Shown piece by piece: positions 7,481 through 14,721 of a stretch of DNA of 48,729 nt. The stretch lies in NCBI GenBank assembly GCA_945860895.1, contig CAMASK010000014.1, forward strand, positions 1-48,729. The letters run 5' to 3'. Position numbers and translations under genes: made by a program. The DNA comes from Bacteriovorax stolpii. Lineage in GTDB: Bacteria; Bdellovibrionota; Bacteriovoracia; Bacteriovoracales; Bacteriovoracaceae. The notes beneath the pieces are model-generated. The model was given only the letters and a program-made list of their open reading frames with translations. It had not been told where the DNA came from and made no database searches. Positions within the stretch are counted from its first letter, which is position 1. Each line of letters starts with the position of its first letter.

Positions 7481-8386
7481 ATGACAACGCGTTTTGTTAC
7501 ATCAGATGCTATTCCTGGCAAAAAAATCAACCTGATTTTTGATCTCTTTTCTTTAACTAAACCACGTTTATCTTCTCTCGTTATTTTCACCAGCGCCTTG
7601 GGATTATTTTTGGCGCCAGGTGTGATGAGTTTTTGGTCAGCATTTATAGCTATTGTCGCCACATCAGGCTTAGTTGGTGGTGCTTGTGTCATTAATTGTT
7701 GGATGGAGCGTGACATCGACGCTCTCATGGAAAGAACAAAAAATCGTCCTTTACCTTCTGGCAGATTAAGTCCTGCTATTGCTCTGACTATGGGTTTGTC
7801 TTTAATTTTTATTTGTCTAACTACACTTTACTTCATTATCAATCCGCTGACTGCTCTATTAGGACTGGTAGCTACAGTGACCTACGTTTTTCTTTATACT
7901 CCAATGAAAAAAAAGACTTCTTGGGCGCTTTTTGCTGGGGCAATACCCGGTGCGATTCCACCTCTCATGGGGTGGACTGCCGTAACTAATTCAGTTGGAA
8001 CTTTAGGCATCATACTTTTCGGTATCCTATTTATTTGGCAATTGCCTCATTTTCTTTCAATCTCCATGTATCACGCTCGTGATTACAACAATGCTGATTT
8101 TAAGATCTTCCCAACTCAGATTGGAACTCGCAAAACGATCCACAAAATTGCCATTTATACTTTTGGGCTTTTATTAGTTTCTCTTGTCCCTTTTTATATA
8201 GGGTCAGCAACTGAGTATTATAGAAATTTTATCATCATATTAGGCGGGTCTTTTTTTGCTTTTTCTCTTATGGGGTATCAGCAAAAAGAAAATTCGGATG
8301 AACTTTTAAAATGGGCGAGACGCTATTTTTATGCGTCGCTTGTTTATTTACCATGTGTCTTTGTGGCGATGATTGTTTTTAAATAG
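7481..8386 (+). CDS. ctaB: Protoheme IX farnesyltransferase (heme O synthase)
   Basis: A 301-residue UbiA-superfamily prenyltransferase with about eight to nine transmembrane helices. The first aspartate-rich motif is NCWMERDIDALMERTKNRPL (about 72-91), and the second loop has YHARDYNNADFKIFP. The enzyme transfers the farnesyl group to heme b to give heme O, the precursor of heme A. It sits inside the cox operon, as expected, just before ctaC. Heme A synthase (CtaA/COX15) is not in this window and must be encoded elsewhere if the oxidase uses heme a. ATG 7481 has only a weak purine-rich region upstream. The gap after it holds an internal promoter candidate. Confidence 0.95.
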   Translation: MTTRFVTSDAIPGKKINLIFDLFSLTKPRLSSLVIFTSALGLFLAPGVMSFWSAFIAIVATSGLVGGACVINCWMERDIDALMERTKNRPLPSGRLSPAIALTMGLSLIFICLTTLYFIINPLTALLGLVATVTYVFLYTPMKKKTSWALFAGAIPGAIPPLMGWTAVTNSVGTLGIILFGILFIWQLPHFLSISMYHARDYNNADFKIFPTQIGTRKTIHKIAIYTFGLLLVSLVPFYIGSATEYYRNFIIILGGSFFAFSLMGYQQKENSDELLKWARRYFYASLVYLPCVFVAMIVFK

Positions 8387-8391
8387 AAATT

Positions 8392-8420
8392 TTAACAAGA
8401 ATAGATAAAATATTTAAATA
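8392..8420 (+). promoter_or_regulatory. Internal promoter candidate before ctaC
   Basis: TTAACA (8392-8397), a 17-nt AT-rich spacer and TAAATA (8415-8420) lie in the 69-nt gap between ctaB and ctaC, giving a predicted RNA start near 8427 and a roughly 29-nt leader with AAGGA before ATG 8456. It would let the catalytic subunits be transcribed separately from the assembly genes upstream. Confidence 0.45.
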
Positions 8421-8455
8421 ATTCATAAAGTTAAGAACTTATTCAAGGAAATGTT

Positions 8456-9238
8456 ATGGGCCTTTTAAACTTAAGTGCATCGACCAGCTGGTGGGAACTT
8501 TCTAAACCACCTTTGGATATCTCGACTAATGGTCATTTGATTGATGAACTTTTTAACTACACCACGGTGCTTTGTCTATTTTACTTCGTGCTTGTGTGTA
8601 TTGGTCTTTTTGGTTTCTCATACCTTTACAGTCGTAAGCGCCATAAAGTTCCTTACTACACTTACGGAAATAAGAAGAAGCACCTTTTAGTTACGGCCAT
8701 TATTGGTGCTGCAGTATTCTTGACCATCGATTTAAACATTACTCGTATTGCCAATAACGATCTCATGGGCAAATTCTGGAAATGGCCTGATCCTAAGACT
8801 GAAAAAGTTTTAAGAGTAGAAGTGATGGCCCAGCAGTGGATGTGGTCATTCCGTTATGCTGGTCCTGATGATCAGTTCGGTACTGCTGATGATGTCGTGA
8901 CAAATAACGATCTTCGCGTTCCTGTTAACACCAAAATTCTTTTTCACTTAACTTCTAAAGATGTGATTCACTCTTTCTTCGTGCCTAACGTACGTTTGAA
9001 AGTAGATACCATTCCTGGTCGAATCACTCGTGTTTGGTGGGACGTGAATGTTCCAGGAGTCTACGATATCGCTTGTGCTGAAATGTGCGGAACTCATCAC
9101 TATTTGATGAAGGCTCAATTAACTGTTTACACACAAGAAGATTTTAATCGTTGGATCGCTTCAAGTGAAAAAATTGCATTAAATACAAACGATCCTGCCG
9201 ACGCTAATTTAGCGTGGGGCTGGAAGTGGGAGAAATAA
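8456..9238 (+). CDS. ctaC: Cytochrome c oxidase subunit II (CuA)
   Basis: A 260-residue protein with two N-terminal transmembrane helices (about 35-57 and 77-92) and a periplasmic cupredoxin domain. The CuA ligands are all visible: His172 (IHSFFVPN) and the C-x-E-x-C-x3-H-x2-M set C207, E209, C211, H215, M218 in CAEMCGTHHYLM. The aromatic entry site for electrons is MAQQWMWSFRYAG (124-136). There is no C-terminal heme c domain, so this is not a fused caa3 subunit; the separate diheme cytochrome c downstream may take that job. An insert (DDQFGTADDV) lies between the tryptophan-rich strand and the next strand. Strong AAGGA precedes ATG 8456; the next gene starts one base after the stop. Confidence 0.96.
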   Translation: MGLLNLSASTSWWELSKPPLDISTNGHLIDELFNYTTVLCLFYFVLVCIGLFGFSYLYSRKRHKVPYYTYGNKKKHLLVTAIIGAAVFLTIDLNITRIANNDLMGKFWKWPDPKTEKVLRVEVMAQQWMWSFRYAGPDDQFGTADDVVTNNDLRVPVNTKILFHLTSKDVIHSFFVPNVRLKVDTIPGRITRVWWDVNVPGVYDIACAEMCGTHHYLMKAQLTVYTQEDFNRWIASSEKIALNTNDPADANLAWGWKWEK

Positions 9239-9239
9239 A

Positions 9240-10970
9240 ATGAGCGGCGGTTTTAACGAAATCCATCCAGAACCTACTACCTTCTGGGACAAATACATTA
9301 TCTCTTTCGATCACAAAGTAATTGCTAAGCAATTCTTGTGGTACGGAATTTTCTTTTTGGGTCTAGGCGGAATGATGGCGCTTTTGATCCGTTGGACTCT
9401 TGCTTACCCAGGTGTGCCGTTTCCAGTTTTAGGAAATATCCTTTTTTCTCAATCGGGTGGAGTTGTTCCTCCTGATACATATGCCATGCTTTTCACTATG
9501 CATGGAACGATCATGATTTTCTACGCCATTACACCTATTTTAATTGGGGCTTTTGGTAACTACTGTATTCCTCTCATGATTGGTGCGAGAGATATGGCCT
9601 TTCCTATGTTGAATATGCTCTCCTTTTGGTTTGCATTTTTGTCTGGAGTCGTTCTTCTCATCTCTCTCTTTTTACCATTGGGTGCGGCAGCTGGTGGGTG
9701 GACATCTTACCCGACACTCTCAACCATCATTGGTTCTCCTGGAGCAGGTCAGACTCTTTGGTGTCTAGCTATTTTTCTTTTCGGTGCTTCATCAACGATG
9801 GGTGCTGTTAACTATGTCACTACAGTTATTACTCTTCGTGCTCCTGGTATGGGCTATTTTGATATGCCACTTACTGTTTGGGGTCTTTGGCTTACAGCGA
9901 TCCTGAATGCTATTTTTGTTCCAGTTCTTGGTGCTGGTGTGATTCTTTTGATGATGGACCGGGTAATGGGAACAACGTTCTTTCTTGCTGGTGCATCGGC
10001 CACTTCAGGCTCAGGGGATCCGGTTCTTTTCCAGCACGTTTTCTGGATTTTTGGTCACCCGGAAGTTTATATTTTAATTCTCCCAGCTTGGGGAATTGTT
10101 TCAGACCTTCTTTCTTTTTTCTCTCGTAAGCCTGCTTTCGGTGCAAAAGCCACAGCTCTAGCTATGACGGCAGTCACTGTGCTTTCAACTTTGGTTTACG
10201 GTCACCACATGTTCACTACTCAGATGAGTCCACTTTTGACTCAATCATTTATGACATTGACTATGACCATCTCTATTCCTTCTGCCATTTTCTTTGCTAA
10301 CTGGCTTGGAACGATCTGGAAGGGTTCAATCCGTTTTGATTCACCAATGTTATTCTCACTTGGTGTGGTTTTCGTTTTCGGTCTAGGTGGTTTGACTGGT
10401 CTTCATTTAGGAACAGTAACTACGGATTTATATCTTCACGATACATACTTCGTAGTTGGTCACTTCCATTACACCATGGCCGCTTCGGTTCTTTTAGGTG
10501 GATTTGCCGGAATTTATTTCTGGTTCCCTAAAATGTTCGGAAAAATGATGAACGAAACGATGGCAAAGATTCACTTCTGGGGAACCATGATTCCTTTGAA
10601 CGGAATTTTCTTTGGAATGCTGATGATTGGTTACGGTGGTATGCACCGTCGTATTTATAATCCATTCGTTTACGAGTCACTTAAGCGTTTAATTCCTATT
10701 AACCAGATGATTACAACATCTGCAATTATCATGGGTGCATTCCAGATTCTTTTCGTGATCAACTTTATTTGGTCACTTAGAAAAGGTGCCAAAGCTCCAA
10801 ATAACCCTTGGGAAGTTGGAACTCTTGAATGGACTATTCCTTCTCCTCCAGTTCACCACAACTATGATGTAATTCCTGTTGTGAAATGTGGACCACATGA
10901 GCTTGGAAATCCAAATCTTAAGAATGGTAGAGACTTTCAATACCAGACAGAAGAATTGGTTGAAGGCTAA
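9240..10970 (+). CDS. ctaD: Cytochrome c oxidase subunit I
   Basis: A 576-residue, 12-helix heme-copper oxidase catalytic subunit. Ligands seen: His88 (TMHGT) and His410 for low-spin heme, His408 (VGHFHY) for heme a3, and His273, His322 and His323 for CuB. Tyr277 in GHPEVYILILP is the His-Tyr cross-link partner; Glu275 and Asp118 (GARDMAFP) mark the D-type proton path of A1 oxidases. Oddities: where A-type enzymes normally have P-T-G-(V/I)-K, this has PSAIF (347-351), so the K-channel lysine is Phe351, and the usual GMDVDTRAYF segment is QMSPLLTQSF. The enzyme reduces O2 to water in the inner membrane with electrons from cytochrome c via subunit II. GGGAGA lies just before ATG 9240. Confidence 0.97.
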   Translation: MSGGFNEIHPEPTTFWDKYIISFDHKVIAKQFLWYGIFFLGLGGMMALLIRWTLAYPGVPFPVLGNILFSQSGGVVPPDTYAMLFTMHGTIMIFYAITPILIGAFGNYCIPLMIGARDMAFPMLNMLSFWFAFLSGVVLLISLFLPLGAAAGGWTSYPTLSTIIGSPGAGQTLWCLAIFLFGASSTMGAVNYVTTVITLRAPGMGYFDMPLTVWGLWLTAILNAIFVPVLGAGVILLMMDRVMGTTFFLAGASATSGSGDPVLFQHVFWIFGHPEVYILILPAWGIVSDLLSFFSRKPAFGAKATALAMTAVTVLSTLVYGHHMFTTQMSPLLTQSFMTLTMTISIPSAIFFANWLGTIWKGSIRFDSPMLFSLGVVFVFGLGGLTGLHLGTVTTDLYLHDTYFVVGHFHYTMAASVLLGGFAGIYFWFPKMFGKMMNETMAKIHFWGTMIPLNGIFFGMLMIGYGGMHRRIYNPFVYESLKRLIPINQMITTSAIIMGAFQILFVINFIWSLRKGAKAPNNPWEVGTLEWTIPSPPVHHNYDVIPVVKCGPHELGNPNLKNGRDFQYQTEELVEG

Positions 10971-10972
10971 TT

Positions 10973-11527
10973 TTGAAAAGATCTGACTTGCAAAGTAATT
11001 TGGCCATGATGATTGTTCTCCTTTCAGGGGCCATGCTTTTTGCCACTCTTTTTATGGGATATGCGATCTACCGGACATCAGCTCCGGTATGGCCGCCTTT
11101 GGGAATTCCAAAGATTTCTCTCTTTATACCATTTCTTTCAACTCTCGTTATTTCTGTGAGCAGCTGGTTTGCCTATCAGTTTAAAACCTATGTTAAGGTT
11201 TCAAATTTTATTAAAGCTCACTCCAATCTTAATTGGACTCTTTTGACTGGGTTTGGATTTCTGGCAATGCAAAGTTATTTTTGGTTTCACTTAAAAAATA
11301 CCGGGGTCTTTCTTGGGACTTCAGGGATCTTTGGATCTGTTATTTACGGCTATACATGGATTCATGCCATTCATATGGTTTTGGGTCTGGGATCTCTGAC
11401 TTATTTAAAGATTGTTTTAAGGCCTGAGACTGTCAACGTTCTACAGAAAGCAATTAATGTAGAAAAGTTTTGGCACTTTTTGGGTATCATTTGGATCATT
11501 ATGTTTTTAACTCTTTTTGTTTTATAA
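10973..11527 (+). CDS. Second, divergent COX3-like subunit
   Basis: A 184-residue five-helix membrane protein of the COX3 family, starting at TTG 10973 with AAGG six bases upstream and two bases after the ctaD stop. Family marks are SGAMLFATLFMGYAIYR, the central YTWIHAIHMVLGLGSLTYL and the end FWHFLGIIWIIMFLTLFVL. It stands where COX3 normally is, right after ctaD, yet another COX3 opens the operon. In this copy the glutamate expected in the S-E-x-M stretch is glycine (LLSGAM), so any proton or structural role of that residue is lost. It may be a paralogous structural subunit. It is intact, with no frameshift or stop. Confidence 0.8.
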   Translation: MKRSDLQSNLAMMIVLLSGAMLFATLFMGYAIYRTSAPVWPPLGIPKISLFIPFLSTLVISVSSWFAYQFKTYVKVSNFIKAHSNLNWTLLTGFGFLAMQSYFWFHLKNTGVFLGTSGIFGSVIYGYTWIHAIHMVLGLGSLTYLKIVLRPETVNVLQKAINVEKFWHFLGIIWIIMFLTLFVL

Positions 11528-11544
11528 GATTTTTAAGGAAGATT

Positions 11545-12432
11545 ATGAAGAACCTGAAAAAAATGTCTCTCCTCTTATTAGCACTTCTACTTGTAAGCTG
11601 TAGTAAAGGAGATTTTAAGGAAGCTAAGACATTTGCCGGCGGGAAAGTTGTTTCTGCCAGCACTCTTAACTTAGGTCAAACTACTTACACTGAGTACTGT
11701 GTTTCATGTCATGGTGTGAAGGGCGACGGCAATGGGATTTCCGCTAAGGGCATGTACCCACCTCCAAGAAACTTTAAGCTTGGCGTATATAAGTTTGCCA
11801 ATGTTGTGGGCGGAGAGTTGCCGCATGACGAAGACTTAGCTCGCATTATCAGAGGTGGTCTTAAAGGTTCGGCGATGCTTCCTTGGGATATTGGAGATGA
11901 GCGTCTAGATGCTGTTATTCAGTACATTAAAACTTTTGCTCCTGAGACTTGGGAAGGCAAAGACAAGGTACTTGGAACGAAATTTGAACTTCCAGTAGAT
12001 CCATTCGGTGATGTGTATCGTCATCAGGCGATTGAAAAAGGGAAGAAAGTTTACCATATCACTGCTGCGTGCACTCAGTGCCACCGCGGCTATGAATCTA
12101 AAGAAAATATTTCTAAATTCAATATGGAGATCAATAAAGCTCCTCTGAAAGACGAAGAGTTTGCTGCAGATCTTTTCCAAGTGAAGCCTCAGGATGGAGA
12201 ATTTAACTATAAAGTTGTTCCACCTGATTTCACTCACCATGAACTTCGTTCTATCACAGACGTTCCTTCTATCGTGACTCGATTGATGTATGGTGTGAAT
12301 GGTTCAGGTATGCCAGGTTGGAAAGATGTTGTAACGGATGAGGAACTTTGGGCATTAGCTTATTATGTTCAATCTCTTAGAGATCTTAAAGATTCACCGG
12401 CTCGTTTTGAGTTAATTGAGAAAGCAAAATAA
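11545..12432 (+). CDS. Diheme c-type cytochrome lipoprotein
   Basis: A 295-residue lipoprotein (lipobox LLLVSC, Cys19) with two CxxCH heme c sites, C52-C55-H56 (CVSCHG) and C176-C179-H180 (CTQCHR). Met candidates for axial ligation lie in GSAMLPW (Met111) and in the C-terminal GSGMPGW. It has two class-I cytochrome c domains joined in tandem, anchored to a membrane. In this operon it is the likely electron donor, or attached cytochrome c, for the oxidase, whose subunit II has no heme c domain of its own. ATG 11545 has AAGGA six bases upstream and opens the lipoprotein signal; an upstream in-frame extension to 11470 is not needed. The stop overlaps the next start (TAATG). Confidence 0.92.
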   Translation: MKNLKKMSLLLLALLLVSCSKGDFKEAKTFAGGKVVSASTLNLGQTTYTEYCVSCHGVKGDGNGISAKGMYPPPRNFKLGVYKFANVVGGELPHDEDLARIIRGGLKGSAMLPWDIGDERLDAVIQYIKTFAPETWEGKDKVLGTKFELPVDPFGDVYRHQAIEKGKKVYHITAACTQCHRGYESKENISKFNMEINKAPLKDEEFAADLFQVKPQDGEFNYKVVPPDFTHHELRSITDVPSIVTRLMYGVNGSGMPGWKDVVTDEELWALAYYVQSLRDLKDSPARFELIEKAK

Positions 12433-13100
12433 TGAGCGCAACTGTGATTGGTCCTGCACATATTCGCAAATCTAACTTCATTGAGAAGTTGGTAGGAAGT
12501 AAGTTGTTCTGGGTTTTGGCCTGCACTTTGCTTTTTGCCTATCCGATCTCAAAGAGTGTGACTCGTATGCTTCCGGCCGAGCTTGCGCTGTACAATACTC
12601 TTCCTGATTTCAGATTTACTGATGAGAATGGAAAATCTTTCGGTACTAATGAATTGAAGGGAAAAGTTTATATTGCGAATTTCATGTTTACCAGTTGCCA
12701 GACATATTGTCCTAAGCTGTTGAAGCAAATTCAAACTGTTCAGCACCGTATGCGTGGTGTGATTGATAGAGCTGCGATTGTTTCTTTTACTGTTGATCCT
12801 GATACTGACACTTCAACTGTTCTTTTTGCAAAGGCTAGAGAGCTGAATGCGAATCCAGTCGTGTGGCGTTTTTTAACAGCAACTCCAAAGGATGTAAAAA
12901 ATCTTTTGGTGGATGGATTTAAGGTTCCGATTGGTGAGAAGCAAACGGCCAATAATATAATGGACGTTGCTCATTCAAATAAATTGGTACTTGTGGATCA
13001 AGATGGAGTGATTCGCGGTTACTATGAAGCAGATACTAAAGGTATTAATCAGCTTATGATTGATACTGGTTTATTAATTAATAGAAAGAAAAAGTCTTAA
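12432..13100 (+). CDS. SCO1/SenC family copper chaperone
   Basis: A 222-residue thioredoxin-fold protein with one N-terminal membrane anchor (about 25-45) and the SCO copper site: Cys89 and Cys93 in FTSCQTYCPKL, and His181 in DVAHSNKLVLVD. SCO proteins deliver copper to, or reduce the cysteines of, the CuA centre of subunit II on the periplasmic side. The gene overlaps the cytochrome c stop by one base (TAATG), so it belongs to the cox operon and its CuA client ctaC is encoded nearby. Confidence 0.95.
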   Translation: MSATVIGPAHIRKSNFIEKLVGSKLFWVLACTLLFAYPISKSVTRMLPAELALYNTLPDFRFTDENGKSFGTNELKGKVYIANFMFTSCQTYCPKLLKQIQTVQHRMRGVIDRAAIVSFTVDPDTDTSTVLFAKARELNANPVVWRFLTATPKDVKNLLVDGFKVPIGEKQTANNIMDVAHSNKLVLVDQDGVIRGYYEADTKGINQLMIDTGLLINRKKKS

Positions 13101-13114
13101 ATAAGGAGATCTTT

Positions 13115-13408
13115 GTGAGTGAAGTAAGTCACGCTGGTCACAAAAGCCACAAGTTAGAGTATTTCAAAGTGTTCCTCGTTTTAACCGCTCTTACAGTTGT
13201 AGAGTTGATTATTCCAGGCATGGCGTCCCTTTCTCAATTTGCTAAAGGTTCATCATTAACTTTTCTTGCTCTAGGTAAGGCCGCAATAGTGGCTTGGTCA
13301 TATATGCATTTGAAGGACGAAACGAAGTGGATGAGATTCGTCGCTTTGATTCCTGTTTCAGCATTCTTATATGCCATTATGGTTATTCTTGAATCTCTTT
13401 ATCGTTAA
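13115..13408 (+). CDS. Cytochrome c oxidase subunit IV (prokaryotic COX4 type)
   Basis: A 97-residue protein with three hydrophobic helices. It begins with a His-containing soluble head (SHAGHKSHKLEYFKVFLVL) and contains KAAIVAWSYMHLKDETKW, the pattern of the bacterial COX4 (CtaF/CyoD-like) family that helps assemble the CuB site. GTG 13115 is used, with an excellent AAGGAGAT seven bases upstream. It lies 14 nt after SCO in the same operon. Confidence 0.9.
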   Translation: MSEVSHAGHKSHKLEYFKVFLVLTALTVVELIIPGMASLSQFAKGSSLTFLALGKAAIVAWSYMHLKDETKWMRFVALIPVSAFLYAIMVILESLYR

Positions 13409-13422
13409 TTTTAGGAGCATCC

Positions 13423-13614
13423 ATGGAACACGCTAAACCGACACATAAAGTAGCCTTTAAATCTGAATCTTCTATATTTGCTAATGAAGTTTCATATCCA
13501 AAAGCAAATCAACTTCATTTCCCAACTTGGGCATTGATGGCCATTTTGATCGGTGCTTTCTTCATTCTCAAGCCCTTCATTTATATTGCTGATAAAAAAA
13601 GACATGGAAAATAA
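13423..13614 (+). CDS. One-helix membrane protein (63 aa) in cox operon
   Basis: Family unknown. ATG 13423 has AGGAG seven bases upstream, 14 nt after the COX4 stop, and the gene ends by overlapping the next start (TAATG). Residues 1-32 are polar; one helix follows (about 33-53, FPTWALMAILIGAFFILKPF) with a basic tail (DKKRHGK), predicting a single-pass protein with a cytoplasmic tail. Size, position and topology resemble small accessory oxidase subunits, which is an inference. No Cys or clear metal motif is present. Confidence 0.75.
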   Translation: MEHAKPTHKVAFKSESSIFANEVSYPKANQLHFPTWALMAILIGAFFILKPFIYIADKKRHGK

Positions 13615-13841
13615 TGAATTTCGATGAACAACGAAAACACATTCACGATTTGGCAAATTCAATGTCTGTCGTGGATGCTTCGATTTCACGTGTTCTGACT
13701 TTGTTGAAAAGAAATCATCCTGAACTCGTGGATGAGTTGACCCGACTAGAGAAGGCCGAGGAATACTCGAAAAAATCTATTGTGAGTCTTAGAGGCCTCA
13801 GGGAAGCTGTTCATGCTCAAATGAAGGAACTTGATAAATAA
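13614..13841 (+). CDS. 75-aa helical protein resembling a histidine-kinase dimerisation hairpin
   Basis: A small soluble protein, the last gene of the cox operon, starting at an ATG that overlaps the previous stop (TAATG). The N-terminal helix carries HIHDLANSMSVV (about 9-20), similar to the H-box H-D-(L/I)-x-N-x-(L/M) of HisKA domains. A turn rich in Pro and Glu follows, then a second amphipathic helix (about 43-73) ending MKELDK. This is the layout of the DHp two-helix hairpin that dimerises into a four-helix bundle, but without any ATPase domain, so it could be a phosphotransfer protein, a decoy or just a helical hairpin. The similarity is by eye. No kinase or receiver gene is adjacent. 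Confidence 0.7.
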   Translation: MNFDEQRKHIHDLANSMSVVDASISRVLTLLKRNHPELVDELTRLEKAEEYSKKSIVSLRGLREAVHAQMKELDK

Positions 13842-13851
13842 TTCCTGAGTT

Positions 13852-14604
13852 CTAATCCCGGGCCAGCTTGGCAGTTGGCTTGATCAGCTCAATCACTTCT
13901 TGAACTCGTTTTTCGGCCACTTCAATACAAGTTTCTTTTGAATTTTTGCATGTCTCAATCAAACGTTTCTTTAAATTCTTCAATAGATATGTCGGAACCA
14001 GTTTATTAAATTCCATGTCATGAATCTGTGTGCTGGTTTGGAGGGACATATTTAAATCATCTGTGATTTGCTCTTCAGTTTGATAATGCGTAATTTGAGG
14101 ATCATAAGGAAAAATTAAGCGGGCATCACGGATAAAAATTCGGGCATCAATATTGGACTCTGCCAAAAGTTCTCCATAAAACTTAGGATCTCTTTCTATG
14201 TTATCACCAAAAAAGATGAAGCTTGCATCTGGATGGGCCGCCACGATTTCTCTTAATTTTTTAGGTTTAAAAGTATCTGATTTATCTTTCAAGCAGCGTT
14301 GATAGACTGTTCCCGCTGGCAGACCATGTTTTTGGGTCCATATTTTTCCGCTATAAGTGAAGATATAGGAATTACTCAGATAGTAGAATTTAACTTCATT
14401 GCTCTGGCCTAGTTCCTTAAAGATAGCCTTCAGTCCTTCATAAGGTTTCACACCTGCAATGAGTTTCAAAGCTGCTTTTGTCTTGTACTCCACATTGGCC
14501 ATTTTGAGTGTTTCATCCAAATCAGATACAATGACCAATTCCTTTGCGAAAAGGCCGTGGGCACTGAAAAATAGCATGAAAAACAAGGTCAATTTAGAGA
14601 TCAT
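13852..14604 (-). CDS. Exported DUF2183/App1-like phosphatase-domain protein
   Basis: A 250-residue protein with a signal peptide (MISKLTLFFMLFFSAHGLFA) followed at once by VSDLDETLK, the DxDxT motif of the HAD-like catalytic domain of App1 phosphatidate phosphatases (Asp28, Asp30, Thr32). Further signs are YYLSNS (74-79) for motif II and FFGDNIERDPKFYGEL (131-146) for the terminal Asp motif. Family members hydrolyse phosphatidic acid or similar phosphomonoesters with Mg. Here export would place it in the periplasm or outer envelope, so a lipid or envelope substrate is plausible. The start has AAGGAG six bases upstream. It is convergent with the cox operon (10-nt gap, no hairpin). Confidence 0.8.
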   Translation of the reverse strand: MISKLTLFFMLFFSAHGLFAKELVIVSDLDETLKMANVEYKTKAALKLIAGVKPYEGLKAIFKELGQSNEVKFYYLSNSYIFTYSGKIWTQKHGLPAGTVYQRCLKDKSDTFKPKKLREIVAAHPDASFIFFGDNIERDPKFYGELLAESNIDARIFIRDARLIFPYDPQITHYQTEEQITDDLNMSLQTSTQIHDMEFNKLVPTYLLKNLKKRLIETCKNSKETCIEVAEKRVQEVIELIKPTAKLARD

Positions 14605-14686
14605 AAAACTCCTTAATGATCTAATCTTAACTGATTTAGTGGGGGTTAGACTAACGAAAGGTATATTTTACGGAGCAGTAGAGAAT

Positions 14687-14716
14687 TTAGACACTTCCAA
14701 GAAGGTAGGCTAGTAT
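14687..14716 (+). promoter_or_regulatory. Promoter candidate immediately upstream of the PRMT-like gene
   Basis: TTAGAC (14687-14692), an 18-nt spacer and TAGTAT (14711-14716). The predicted RNA start falls at or within two bases of ATG 14722, which would make the message leaderless; no Shine-Dalgarno is visible before that ATG. Confidence 0.35.
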
Positions 14717-14721
14717 GCTGC

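Noticed and set aside
9910-10146. Antisense open frame inside ctaD
   Set aside because: It is a low-complexity shadow of a strongly conserved gene with no start signals; similar antisense frames within the ABC-F, der, ffh and large exported protein genes were dismissed for the same reason.
10973-11527. Second COX3-like gene as a pseudogene or a split piece of the first
   Set aside because: Both frames are full length for short COX3 proteins, each covers the complete fold, and both have their own start signals.
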